DNA of 64,000 nucleotides from Siphonodentalium dalli (GCA_032622095.1 CP136068.1:126549989-126613988); one strand, 5' to 3'; positions 33,431 through 45,268 are shown, counted from the first letter of the stretch. Notes: a model not told the origin generated them from the letters alone. Numbers and translations: made by a program.

Positions 33431-35202
33431 TAAATGGAATTGATATGGTCGGTTTGCAATAGATAACACAGCCATTATACAAATAGTATACAATATTTTT
33501 ATACATGTTTTTGGATGTTTTATACAAATAAAGGCTTTTCCTCGATTCGTTCAGATTAACCAAAGATCGCTAAAATGACAACTTTAGAAAAACAATGGTA
33601 TGTTTTCTCAACAGAATCAGTTTGTCCTGCCAGCATCATAGTACTCAAATGGTTAACCGCGTTTCTAGTGAGGCATGTGTTGCCCCGACCCCCAATTTTT
33701 GGTGTTTCATAAGTGGATATAAATATAAAAATTCAATCTGATATTACTAATTTATTTCCATAAATATTCTAGAAGAACAACTTTGTCAACCAACTGTAAA
33801 TGACAATCGCCCTGAATGGTATTCTTTCAGTCGCCAACTGCATGCATCCAGATATATCCAGTCTTAACGTCCTAGCCAATATGGCGCTCATTGTTACCAT
33901 ATATAGTTATGATCTGGTAACTGAATGAAGCTAATATACCGTAATATTCTTGGCCTTTATGAATGGAAGGAATGTTGTCAGGAACGGTTTGTTCTGTATC
34001 GCAGGTGCTCCCCCATCGAAACCTTCAACATAGAAAACAATCTACAGCATTCGTGAATTATGAGATACACGTACTATGTTGAGTTGGATCATGAACACAA
34101 TTTATGAACAGTAATGAACAGTAATGAACAGTAATGTTCAAACTATTTTCATGCTCGAATCCCTGAATATCCGACCCAACAGAGTACGTTCACGTGTCAC
34201 CATTGTAATTCAATCCACCAACAAAATTGAAAGAAACTGCATGCACGAAATGCGCATTATATCAGCATTACATGCCATGAAGTGATATATCCTTTTTCGG
34301 TGATCTGATCTTTGGGTACGTTCCATGGGTTTACACGAACAACTTCCTGTCAACGGTATCTACATGCATTATAGTAAATATATGTGAGCGGTTGACTCGA
34401 TTACGCGACTCTTGGCTGCGCGGTAATATATTTACGCTCGTTGTCATGACGCCGTGCTCCATTAAAACTTTTTTAAACCGATAAGTCGGCCGATGGTAGT
34501 GACGATGCATGTCATCTCTGTAAATATCGTGTATATTGGCGACTTACATGGAAATTACAGGTCGTGTAATATTTGTCCGCTTACAACCCAATCAATGGGC
34601 ATGACATTGTGTTGATCGCACTGAGTTCTAGTTCTAATTAAGTTGGAATTCACAGGAGCCGTTAAATCTGAAGAAGCACACACTGGGCCGCTTAAAATAA
34701 TTGTTCGCGCGATAACTCTAGGCTATTTAAGTGAAATATTATATTGTACCTTCTTGCCCAGATTACTCCAACTGTTTCATTCAACTGATACCCCCCCCCC
34801 CTAAGAATATGATCAACCTTTGGCTTGAGAAGCAATGTTTTTGGTGAATAATGGCTGAATGCACATGTACCCTCACACGCCCGAAGCGTGTATCCCGAAC
34901 TCGCTGATGATTTACCTTGGACTTGCAGATTTGTCCCGTGGGCAGGAAGAAACTTTTTCCTGGTGAAATCCTGACCGCAAAGACTGCTTATACTCAAGGG
35001 CGGAGTGCGCGGGTCGCGCCGTATTCCAGTCACGTGGTCATCATACAGAATATCCGAATCTGTGGACACAAGAAAATCTACATTTTACAGGGCCAGGAAA
35101 GTATACGCCACTACTGTAATCTCTAAAGCATTGCTGCAGGTGGTCGGACAGCTGCTATCTGAAACGCATGCAGTGGGTGGCCTAGATATTTGTTTCAGGA
35201 TC
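33431..35202. other. No gene recognised
   Basis: AT-rich with an ordinary mix of short open frames. A 125-codon minus frame at 34692-35069 has no recognised domain. A poly-C tract occurs near 34792. Confidence 0.35.
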
Positions 35203-35640
35203 AAGCCTGCAAATAGCGTGTGTCATTTGCAGAATGAGGTCCCCAGAGGGTGAATTTAGTGACGCTATCCCGTATAGCGGGCTAGCATCACTAAATTCAC
35301 AATCTAGGGACCTCATTCTGCTTAGGCCCTCAACTGCTATGGTAGAGCTAGAATCAGATTGAAATTCCCTAGTTGAAGTTGGTGATGTTCACCCATTGGG
35401 CACCTCGATTATGGATTTTATCTGCTGCAAATTAGGGGATATAGAAACTTCCTAGAAGGTAAAACTAAAAACACTGTTAATTTGATACTGTAGATACTTC
35501 CCAGAAGATGAGGCCTAAGCAGAATGAGGTCTCCAGAGGGTGAATTTGGTGATGCTAGCCCGCTGTGCGGGATAGCATCACTAAATTCACCCTCTGTGGA
35601 CCTCATTCTGCAAATGACAGACACGCTATTTGCAGGCTTG
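35203..35640. mobile_element. Twin-hairpin MITE, second copy of the AAGCCTG family
   Basis: The ends are AAGCCTGCAAATAGCGTGTG and its complement ending CAGGCTT. The two hairpins are at about 35231-35325 and 35518-35612, each with AGAATGAGGTC and AGGGTGAATTT arms. Overall spacing matches the copy at 27855. Confidence 0.8.
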
Positions 35641-35738
35641 TGCAGGATATTTGTTGCATGAGTTACTGTACTTATACTAGTGAAAGGGATTATGTGCATT
35701 TTACGAACATCTATTAATTTCTTGAGGTGTTTGATGTT

Positions 35739-35990
35739 TTAACCCTTTACCCAACAGAAGGGCCCTGTGCCAATGCATTCTCTTATATATGCGAGTCGAC
35801 CATAGGTCGCCTCGCATATATAAGAGAATGCATTAAAAATTATAAAATTGTTAAAGAATGTAAGAAAAAAATGGTAAAAAGTGTTAAAAAAAGATTTTTT
35901 TAGGCCAATGCATTGTCTTATATATGCGAGGCGACCTATGGTCGACTCGCATATATAAGAGAATGCATTGGCACAGGGTATAACTGTTCA
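35739..35990. mobile_element. Double-hairpin element, TTAA-ended type, copy at 35.7 kb
   Basis: TTAACCCTTTACCCAACAG at 35739 is the terminus seen inverted at 880-904. The two hairpins are 35769-35835 and about 35904-35972. The right end GGGTATAACTG matches the left end of the 0.6 kb copy, so the two ends of this element differ from each other. Confidence 0.75.
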
Positions 35991-37179
35991 AAATCGGAAC
36001 ACAAACAATTGTACTTATTTACATCTGAATTTTTAACAATTACTGATGTTTTAATGCGCATTGTGTATTTCCACAGCCAATGTATTTTGCCGCTCCGACG
36101 TCATATCAATTGAGCAATACCGAACAGTGTCATAGCAAATTAGCAGGACCACTTAACCAGGGGTGAATTGATATATGATGTTTGGCAGATATGTTAGTTG
36201 AGTGAATGAATTTGTCAAGATAAATCGCATGTGTTTGAAATTAAACATGCATCTATAGTCATATGGCCACCTATACATGTAAAAACAGCGTATTTGATAC
36301 CACCTCATTCTTGAATGTTCGAATCTTGACGACCTCCGAAAGAAATACATCAAACAATTCTATTAAAAAAGACCGAATGCGCTCAAATTAAATGCTATTT
36401 TTAACTCATGCAATAACAAGATCTTGATAAATATAGCTGCCTTCATTATAGATATGCCCTTGTCAGACAAGGAAGACCCTGATTATCATGATTTACACTA
36501 TATATACGTACCCCTTATTCACCACCACCACCACAACAACAACTATACTGAAGACCCCCACCCCCATGTATAAGACCTGACATCGATCACGAAGAACCAA
36601 AAATGAACTAAGTAATAACTAAAAAAAAAAAAACAGCTCCCCCATCGCTATTGAGAATTGTATACTTACCACGCATGCGTACAATTGATTACTGCTTGTA
36701 AACATTATATAATATGTCAATGATCCAATGTCATACTTTGATCACATGAGTGAATAAATCTGTATCTGTTGATCGGAATGGAACAAGAACAACGCAATGT
36801 GCACACGCTTAGCCATGTTTCCGTATTGTATGGCATGCGTCTGCATTGGTTCGATTTGCTGCTTTTCACTTGTAACATGTGGTGGCCATTCTATCGTTTA
36901 TTTGGTCGAAATCAATTGTTTCTAGAATTATTAAATAAATTGGACATTGAACAGATGCTCATGCCACATTGCTCGAACAGTGACGTCAACACGTACTTGT
37001 GTATTATATAATTACGATGTATATTTAGTGCATCTCACCTGCCACTGGCTTGCCCACCCTTCGCTTGCGCATGACATATTTATGAGGGTTGGTCACAGAA
37101 GCCATGTTTGTCTGAAATATAAAACTACAGGCTATTCTCAATTTCTATTTCTTTATTTTGCACCGCCTGCTATGCCCTA
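35991..37179. other. No gene recognised
   Basis: Ordinary AT-rich sequence with short CAC/CAA repeats near 36521-36540. No supported exon. Confidence 0.35.
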
Positions 37180-37220
37180 CGGAAGCATGGAGCCGCCACT
37201 TACAAAAATAAAATCCACCC

Positions 37221-37440
37221 CTAGTTACGCCGATCATCGGCGTATATACGCCGATCATCGGCGTAGTTACGCCGACCATCGGTGTAGTTACGCCGATCAT
37301 CGGCGTATATATACGCCGATTCGGCGTAGTTACGCCGATCATCGGCGTAATTACGCCGACCATCGGCGTAGTTACGCTGATCATCGGCGTAATTACGCCG
37401 ACCATCGGCACCATCGGCGTATATACGCCGATGGCGATGG
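37221..37440. repeat. Array of ~10 short palindromes, left arm
   Basis: The unit TACGCCGATCATCGGCGTA, or the variant with GACC in place of GATC, is repeated about ten times with two-base spacers (GT or AT), one truncated and one mutated unit. Each unit is itself palindromic, so the array looks alike on both strands. Confidence 0.85.
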
Positions 37441-37703
37441 TCACATACAGGGTGAATAAAGACAAGGAGACCAAATTTCCTCTGCATTAACCCATTCCTA
37501 CCCAACGTAACCATATGCATAGGCAACTGAGAATGATGTTTCCATTGGTCTATTGTGGACAAACTTATTTTTCAATATGATGATATACAAAGAATAAAAT
37601 CTAATCAGGGGTTTGGAAACTGATCAATTCTTATCGGGGGGGGGGGGGGTAAACATGATTTGTTTTATAGATCTGGGAGCCGAGACCTGCCCTACCTTTT
37701 ACA

Positions 37704-38139
37704 TTAAAGGTAATCAATCCGATCTAACGCTCCTAAATTACTATTGCTTTCGCCTCGGTGGGGGGGGGGGGGTAAATATTTGATTCGAGTCGAGGAACCC
37801 GGCCACCCATCAAAGCTCAAGAGTGATCAGATATCGATTTTGGTAGTTTGTTATTTCAATTATTAGTGGCCCAGAAACACGCCGTCAAACGGATGGTCTC
37901 GGTCGAAATTGCGGATGAAGATGCATAGCTCTAATACAAGTGATAATATGGCCAAATATCGTTTATACTCAAGTGATAATACGGCTAATACTTCGTTGAA
38001 CGTTTTGGTAAATTTGATACCATAGTTGACAGTTGTTAGCATTATTTTGTTGCAATCGATTCTGATAACTAAAGCGTATTTTGAAGAAATGTTGTATATT
38101 GATGATATCGGGACCCTCTGGTCGGATTGAGTAACTTTG
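37704..38139. mobile_element. TTAA-type MITE inserted in the left arm of the foldback element
   Basis: Begins TTAAAGGTAATCAATCCGAT and ends CGGATTGAGTAACTTTGG. The right arm of the host (38740-38775, inverted) carries the same flanking sequence without the insert, centred on a single TTAA, which defines the empty site. Contains a G run near 37753. Confidence 0.75.
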
Positions 38140-38984
38140 GGGGCTATATGGGAATAATATAGAGTCTTTTATGTATTTTATCTTAATATTCTTTTGAACT
38201 ATATCTCAGGCAGTTATTTAGAAGTTTTGAGCACACACAGTGACTAAAATGCAAGGGGACCAAGTTTCCCCGCTTTACCTGACACCTGTCCTACTTCAAA
38301 ATATGCATTTCTGACAATTAATTTCTGAGAATCGTCTCTGCCTTGTTCAATTATGGCCAGACCTATTTCAATATGAGGAGATGCAATGAATAAAACCAAA
38401 ACAGGGATTTGGAGACTGATACATTCTTATCAGGGAGCTGAAACACGAATGTCATAGATTTGGGAGCCGAAACCTGCTTTTACATTATGGGCTATGCGAA
38501 TAATATAAAACCATTTATGAACTCAGTCCACATTTTTTATTCGTTTAAAACCAGACCTCAGACGGTAAAGTTCTTTAAAAGTTTTGAGCCACATACACAG
38601 TGACTATTGGAAAGGAGACCAAGTTTGCACAGCCTTACCACACACCTGCCCTATACCTCAAAATATACATTGTCTGAGTATGCATATGCATATTTTGAGG
38701 TAGGACGTGTATGGTAAGATTAACTACATAAATGATTCTATATTATTCCCATATAGCCCTTAATGTAAAAGGTAGGGCAGGATTTGGCTCCAAAATCAGT
38801 GTCCCCCCCCCCCCGTTTTTATTTTATTCTCTGTAAATCATCATTGAAAAATAAGTTTGTCCACAATAGACCAATGGAAACATCATTCTCAGTTGACTAT
38901 GCATATGGTTACGTTGGGTAGGAATGGGTTAATGCAGAGGAAACTTGGTCCCCTTGTCTTTATTCACCCTGTATGTGACCATCG

Positions 38985-39232
38985 CCATCGGCGTAGTTAA
39001 GCCGATGATCGGCGTATATACGCCGAAAGTTGGCGTATATACGCCGATGGTCGGCGCAAATACGCCGATGGTCGGCGTAACTACGCCGATGATCAGCGTA
39101 ACTACGCCGATGATCGGCGTATATACGCCGATGGTCGACGTAACTACGTCGATCATCGGCGTATATCCTCGGCGTAGTTACGCCGACCATCGGCGTAGTT
39201 ACGCCGATGATCGGCGTATATACGCCGATCTA
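38985..39232. repeat. Array of ~11 short palindromes, right arm
   Basis: The same units as the left arm in inverted context, for example TACGCCGATGATCGGCGTA and TACGCCGATGGTCGGCGTA, with two-base spacers. A few units are mutated (AAAGTTGG, GATCAGCG). Confidence 0.85.
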
Positions 39233-39276
39233 GGAGTGGATTTTATTTTTGTAAGTGGCGGCTCCGTGCTTCCGTG

Positions 39277-39919
39277 ATGCCCACTTTACATAGTCTGATT
39301 TGCTGAATTCAACTTGCATAATAATAGAGTCGGACTGTGTAAACTCGTGACATTTAAGGGTAAATGTGATAGACATCAGTCCTGATTCAGAATAGAACAC
39401 GTGTATAGTGTCTTGGTGATTCTTTGACTACATTGTGCATGGACTCATTTGCTATGGAAATGAGCTCGACCAAGCTCATATACATGTATGACACTACTTT
39501 GTTTTTGTTACCACAATGGCGCTGAATTATGGGGTTCAATATACCACGTGGTGATACCTTTGCAGTTTGGACATGAAGCCAGTCTATTCAAATAGAGACA
39601 TTGAGTGCCGACAACAGCCAGTCATTCGATATTATATGTACTGCTTCACTCATGTTAAACCGCGGCATACAAAAAGACGGATTTGCCATCTCGGGTCTAG
39701 CCCACATAAAACGGGTTTAGCAGGGCGGTCGAATGATATGGTTTAGTTGTCGGTTTAAGGTTATAAAACGCAAATAACTGATTGCAATTGACAACAAAAA
39801 CTTATCCCCGTGGACGCACTTTACAGGCGTGAGCGCTTGTAGCTTGTAAATTTCTGATCGAAATATGCTCGTAGTCGTATTTATCGATATTCGCTGTCGA
39901 TATATCGCGGTGGTCCGCA
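39277..39919. other. No gene recognised
   Basis: Short spacer between two elements without supported features. Confidence 0.35.
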
Positions 39920-40322
39920 TTAAAGGCCCACTTAATTTTCGAACCACCAGATCACATTATATACAACATATTCCATAGTATATACCTTTTGAAAGAGGAA
40001 GCTCCAAAACATTGTATTATCAACTGATCCGGTCGAATAAACTGGGAACATAATGTTTTTGTCGAGGTACTGAGGTGTGTTCTGTGATTAATTTTGATCC
40101 AGACTGTACTTTTAAGTCTATTATTCTCAATGGAAGGGGAATAACTCTATCTCTTAGTTTGAATTATGATGCATTCTGGGTTGACAAGGAGGGAGTCCTG
40201 GAATGAATCTGAGAATCTATATCACTTGGTCGACACTCCAAGGCCACAGCTCTTCCGTATTCTGGTGGAATATATATATTGTTGGTTCCTCTTCCAAATC
40301 TACTATATATTTTGAGACTTCC

Positions 40323-40376
<54 letters not shown>

Positions 40377-40436
40377 ATGTGGGTACTTCATAGAATCGAA
40401 AACGGTTGCGCGGATCGAGCTCAAATTTCGTATACC

Positions 40437-40498
<62 letters not shown>

Positions 40499-41702
40499 AT
40501 GTGGGTACTTCATAGAATCGAAAACGGTTGCGCGGATCGAGCTCAAATTTCGTATATAAGGGTAAAACCCACGGGGATCGTCGACGTCGCGTTTTGGACA
40601 AGCTCTGAGCACTCATTATCCACTCCCAATCATCAAAATCAACGCAAACGGCACTTCGGGGGGTTACGGCATCAACGATCTTTATATTGACCATATTTGG
40701 AGTTGTTAACCGACTAATGCTCTTTATTGCCATCGACGTTGCTAAACGGTTACCCATGCGTACGAAACTACGGACGCAAAACGCGAAATGCATTTATCTT
40801 GATTAAAAAGGCAGAATAAACGTGTTGTGTGATTCTTATGTCTGTCGTTCCTAGGAACGGGGGAAATTTTCAATCATTAGGGACGGGTACTGCGTGTTGT
40901 GTGAAAACAAAAAATGCGTGTTGTGTGATTCTTATGTCTGTCGTTCCTAGGAACGGGTGAAAATTTTCATCCGGTCAGTTTTTCCGCCCGATGTACCTTA
41001 AATCATACCTCTTTTAGGGACGGGTACTGCGTGTTGTGTGATTCTTATGTCTTCTTCGCCTTAATCGGGTAAAATAAGGTCTAATCGGGTAAAATATTGA
41101 AAAACCAAAAATTAAATTAAAAAATTAATCAAAAAAATTAATTCAAAAATCCAGTAAATTAAAAATGCACAATTAACTCATGTTGAGACTTCCGTATATA
41201 TATGTGTCCTTTATAGGCTCGAAAACGGCTCGACCGATTGAGCCCAAACTTGCTATCTAAGTGTAAAAAACCGCGAGAAGTGCCATCGAACCGCTTCTGA
41301 GAACGTCCGAGCACTCCTTCGCCATTCGCCCTGCCACCGTCGTTGGAATTGATGGGTTAATGATTAAGGAGCGTTCGTATCTGCGGTGTCGTTGTTAAAG
41401 AGCGTTTATATACACGAGTATAAATACGGCTCAGTCGACCGTCTCGGAAACTTGGGATATCAATTTCGTACTTAGGGCTTCCAAGGGACGGGGGAGATTT
41501 TCGTCGGGTCAGTTTGTCCGCCTGAGTTGACCTTGACCTTGAAACGGGTACCCACAAATTACCTTGGGCGATATCTCGGTCGACCAAAGCCATATCATGG
41601 GACCAATCCCGCCAGTGGCGGGCTAATCTGCTAGTGGTATATATTATGGGGTATGTTGTGTATAATGTAATCTGGTCATTCGAAAATTAAGTGGGCCTTT
41701 AA
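39920..41702. mobile_element. TTAA-flanked MITE (AGGCCCACTT family) carrying a Helitron-like insert
   Basis: TTAA at 39920-39923 and 41699-41702 flank the same 19 bp termini as 1678-2145. Left-hand sequence (GAAAGAGGAAGCT.CAAAACA, ACATTGTATTATCAACT) aligns with that copy up to about 40205. The remaining length difference is mostly the Helitron-like insert at 40299-41634. Confidence 0.8.
40299..41634 (+). mobile_element. Non-autonomous Helitron-like element
   Basis: The 5' end is TCTACTATATATTTTGAGAC at 40299. The 3' end has the hairpin CCCGCCAGTGGCGGG (41608-41622), eight bases, then CTAG at 41631-41634. Flanking host bases are A on the left and T on the right, as for Helitron insertion into AT. 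The interior has two (TA)n tracts (about 40325-40368 and 40438-40490), each followed by ATAGAATCGAAAACGGTTGC, and a diverged third copy at about 41195. No Rep/helicase frame; the IYIYIY open frames come from the (TA)n tracts. Confidence 0.75.
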
Positions 41703-42263
41703 GCAAGTACGCTTATTTAGCTCGACGATAAAGCGAGACAATTGCTGAACCATGGGTATATTATTGGACCAGGTTTAACAAGAGACAGCGAATGCGTCAT
41801 ATAGACCTGTGGTCTGGTGTTTAACCCACGGATTTAGCTGCCAAACTGCGGTTTAAACCTAGATGTTTACGTTGACCATGCAGATTTAAACCGGAGGTGA
41901 CGAATCCGACCCAATGTAGTAAACTTTTGCTTCCGAATTTCGCAACAGACTGGCCTGATTCACCTTAATCCTTACCCCAATAGCCACAGTAACTTACAGA
42001 ATCGTACGGAGGCAGCAGCATCTCTGACGTTGTGTTTCCCAATGGTTTCAGATCTGTCGCAGGAACTAAAATGAATAACCACCGTATTATGATATTGACT
42101 ATTGAAGTTCAACATTTTCTTGTCATGTAATGAAAACATGAACACAATATTATATGACCCACTAAAGTTCAACGTGACGTTAAGACAATACATTTTTTTT
42201 TTAATAGGGCAATACATTAATAAGCTTCCGGGTCACAATTACAACAACAAGATTAGGTATATT
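41703..42263. other. No gene recognised
   Basis: Sequence between two elements with no supported exon or repeat. Confidence 0.35.
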
Positions 42264-42720
42264 GTGACCCGCCATATCAAATCCAGTCGTAAGTCGGGAT
42301 TTTTTTTACCCTGTGCCAATGCATTCTCTTATATATGCGAGTCGACAATAGATCGTCTCGCATATATAAGAGATTGCATTGGCCTAATTTTTTTTTACAA
42401 TTTTAATAAATTTTTTCTTGTATTCTTTAACAATTTTATCATTTCACCCATACATATCCCCAGACAAACATGAGCAGACGACACTATTCTGTATGCTTCT
42501 ATATATGTGTGGGGCTCCCCGCAGGGTAATGGATGTTTTTTATTTTATTTCCTAAAAATTGTAAGAAACATTTATTTAAAAAAAAAGATAAAAACTTGTT
42601 AGGCCAATACATTCTCTTATATATGCGAGGCGACCTATGGTCGACTCGCATATATAAGAGAATGCATTGGCACAGGGTAAACAAATCCCGACTTACGACT
42701 GTATTTGATATGGTGGGTAA
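42264..42720. mobile_element. Double-hairpin element, TGACCCGCC-ended type, copy 2
   Basis: Same termini and internal blocks as 24803-25257, with a slightly degraded right end (GGTGGGTAA). Hairpins at about 42316-42385 and 42602-42670. TA flanks on both sides. Confidence 0.8.
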
Positions 42721-43458
42721 CTATTATGTGTAATATAAAGGCAACATAGTGAGGTTTATTTCGATCGTAAGATCGTGGTGAAATCGATGTGAGTCGATGC
42801 TCCCAATGCCATTTAAATCGGTTGATTGGCTCTAGTTTTCGGATGGTTGGTGACCAAAGAACATGAATTATACATGTACACAATTATGCTATCGTATAAG
42901 TCATCAGATAACAAAACAAGTGAGCCTATTTTGCACGTCAGCTATAGAGAGCAACCACATTTCCACATTTGTGGATATAATCACCGCGAAGATGTGTTCT
43001 ATATTTATATCAGAGGCTCTTGTCAAAGGTCAATGGTCGAGGAGTTCCGATTGATCTAACACCTGCATGCAATTCGCCATCTTTCTGTGGCAAGTATATT
43101 TTGATGAACCTAGCTGCAAGTAGCATCATTTTGCTGCAAGATTTAGCTATATTTTACCTTCGAATTAGTATCTTGCAACAGCAAGATATTCTCAAAAGAG
43201 AAAACTGTATCATGTTTTGATTCAAAAGATCACTTTTAATAAAGAGCGTTTATTGTTTCCTTGCACATTAACGGCCGATATTAAAGAGCGCTACTAAAAG
43301 ATGTTTCACCTTTACCCTTGACGAATATAGCTTTGTGTGGTATTCCAGATGCCTAGCTTTGTTAATTGTAAATAGTTTTATAAGAGGAAAATGTACTTAA
43401 TTGACTACGATGGTGTCAAATCATGGGATATTCTTCAATGGACACCATTCGCATAATG
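42721..43458. other. No gene recognised
   Basis: AT-rich; overlapping 60-80 codon frames near 42826-43220 have no domain. Confidence 0.35.
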
Positions 43459-43704
43459 GAGGCCCCCACCCCCACCCCCCATGGAATACGGAATACCACT
43501 TGACACAGATGGTGGAATACGGAATACCAGTTAACAGCCATATGGAATACATACAAATATATGAAAATTCCATTTTTTGGAAGGTCGGCGTACGAATACC
43601 TGTATTTTTGGAATACCGAATACCTCCTAACAGAGGGGCCGGAATACGGCGTACCGCATAACAGGGCATGGAATACGGCGTACGAAAAGAGGGGTGGGGG
43701 CCTC
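43459..43704. mobile_element. 246 bp MITE with GGAATACGG internal repeats
   Basis: Termini GAGGCCCCCACCCC and GGGGTGGGGGCCTC are flanked by a direct repeat ATAATG (43453-43458 and 43705-43710). The interior holds about ten copies of TGGAATAC(GG/C) spaced irregularly. Non-coding; the superfamily is uncertain because the duplication is six bases. Confidence 0.75.
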
Positions 43705-43710
43705 ATAATG

Positions 43711-44394
43711 AATTACTACTGATAAGAATTATATATATTATATGTAAATAAGGTCCTTCGTCATTGCCATGTGTGTTATTTCTATCGGTTGTCGTTTTGC
43801 CATATCCGTATTTATGATTATAGTTATAGCATGGGCACGCATGCGCTTTGCGTGCAATCGTTGATCCAACTACTGACTATGAGCTGATAACAAAATTAAG
43901 TGCACAAAATAATCACGGCAAACAGAAGCATGCGAGTGGCAAGAAGTTTGAACGGCACTCTTTTCTAACAAACGGACTTGTACCGTCAATTATGCATGCA
44001 AACATGACTAAAAGCTAAAAGCTACACTTAATTCTTATCAGTAGTAGTTCACCGTGCAAAAGGTGTCTTACCTATCTTACCTATCCCGACCAAAAGGTGT
44101 CCAATATCTTACCTATCCCGACGGCCTGTCCAATATCTTACCTATCCCGACGGCCTTGACCTTCTCGTTTCCGTACTTGGAAATCCTTCTCTCCGGAATG
44201 TCTAGCGCACGGTAGTGAAGGCTGTACATCGTGTCATTATAATTAATGTTCTGTGAGTGATCCTGGCCCAGAATGCTCGATGTAGCAACTGCCTGTAGAG
44301 AAACGGAATCTCAAAGAACTAAAGTGGTATATAATTGTCGCCCTAGTACGTCATCTAGTGCACTATTAACTTCCCGGCGCATGGATGACATATG
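43711..44394. other. No gene; short tandem repeat inside
   Basis: A small tandem repeat of ATCTTACCTATCCCGACGGCC (about 40 bp period, three copies) lies at about 44068-44157. Otherwise nothing recognised. Confidence 0.45.
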
Positions 44395-44851
44395 TGACCC
44401 GCCATATCAAATCCAGTCGTAAGTCGGGATTTTTTTTACCCTGTGCCAATGCATTCTCTTATATATGCGAGTCGACCATATGTCGCCTCGCATATATAAG
44501 AGAATGCATTGGCCTAACATTTTTTTATCATTTTTTTTTAAATAAATGTTTCTTACAATTTTTAGGACATAAAATAAAAAAAACATCCATTACCCTGCAG
44601 GGAGCCCCACACATATATAGAAGCATATAGAAGAGTGCCGTCTGCTCATGTTTGTCTGGGGCTCTGTATGGGTGAAATTATAAAATTGTTAAAGAATACA
44701 AGAAAAATTATTAAAATTGTAAAAAATTGTTAGGCCAATGCATTCTCTTATATATGCGAGGCGACCTACGGTCGACTCGCATATATAAGAGAATGCATTG
44801 GCACAGGGTAAAAAAATCCCGACTTACGACTGAATTTGATATGGCGGGTCA
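44395..44851. mobile_element. Double-hairpin element, TGACCCGCC-ended type, copy 3
   Basis: The best-preserved copy. TATGTGACCC and GGGTCACATA ends suggest a TA duplication. Hairpins at about 44446-44514 and 44734-44802. The centre is inverted relative to copies 1 and 2 (ATGTTTGTCTGGGGCTCTG), showing that the core can flip or that the element is palindromic enough to exchange arms. Confidence 0.8.
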
Positions 44852-44969
44852 CATATATAAAGATATAGATAAATAATTTTAATGACATCACAATATGAAA
44901 TAACAGGAAATGCTGTCAGGGTCCTCCGACTAAATACGAATTATCCCGGAGCAGATCCACTCGATAACA

Positions 44970-45268
44970 TACAGAAATGCCCTAAATAATCGACTCCTTA
45001 ACCACAGTAGAATTATGGGTAATTTTTCAGGATTTAGTCGGAAATATGGCTTGTTGCCATTCATCGGAAAGCTCTCGAGACATATGTGACCCGCCATATC
45101 AAATCCTCGATCCCGCCGACGATCGGCCAGCGCCCGGGCTATAAATGCTTTGTTTTCATCACGAGAGCTTTCCGATGAATAGCAACAAGCCATATTTCCG
45201 ACTAAATCCTGAAAAATTACCCATAATTATGCTGTGGTTAAGGAGTCGATTATTTAGGGCATTTATGT
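44970..45268. mobile_element. Palindromic mariner-like MITE with foreign sequence in its loop
   Basis: Arms AATGCCCTAAATAATCGACT (44976) and its complement near 45245 pair for about 110 bp. The loop (about 45080-45152) contains ATATGTGACCCGCCATATC, the terminus of the double-hairpin element, followed by a GC-rich stretch CCGCCGACGATCGGCCAGCG. The loop sequence is absent from copies at 28823 and 48626. Confidence 0.7.

Larger units (their letters stand above)
37180..39276. mobile_element. Foldback element with palindrome-array arms (ACGCCGAT family)
   Basis: The outer ends GGAAGCATGGAGCCGCCACT (37181) and AGTGGCGGCTCCGTGCTTCC (to about 39273) are inverted. Each is followed by AAAATAAAATCCACCCCTAG and then an array of ~19 bp palindromes. 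The arms then continue unique for about 250 bp (for example TTGGTCTATTGTGGACAAAC) and into TACCTTTTACATTA. The left arm is split by a MITE at 37704. Total 2.1 kb, non-coding; open frames over the arrays are repeats read on either strand. Confidence 0.8.

Noticed and set aside
37221-37440. CRISPR-like look of the short repeat array
   Set aside because: Spacers are only two bases, units are palindromic, and the host is eukaryotic with spliced genes; this is a repeat array inside a foldback element.
36947-37562. Overlapping open frames with YADHRR / ITPMIGV repeats (also at 38929-39277)
   Set aside because: They are the palindrome arrays read in several frames on both strands; no start context or domain, so not protein genes.
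40164-40793. 209-codon minus-strand frame with IYIYIY
   Set aside because: Generated by (TA)n tracts in the Helitron-like element.
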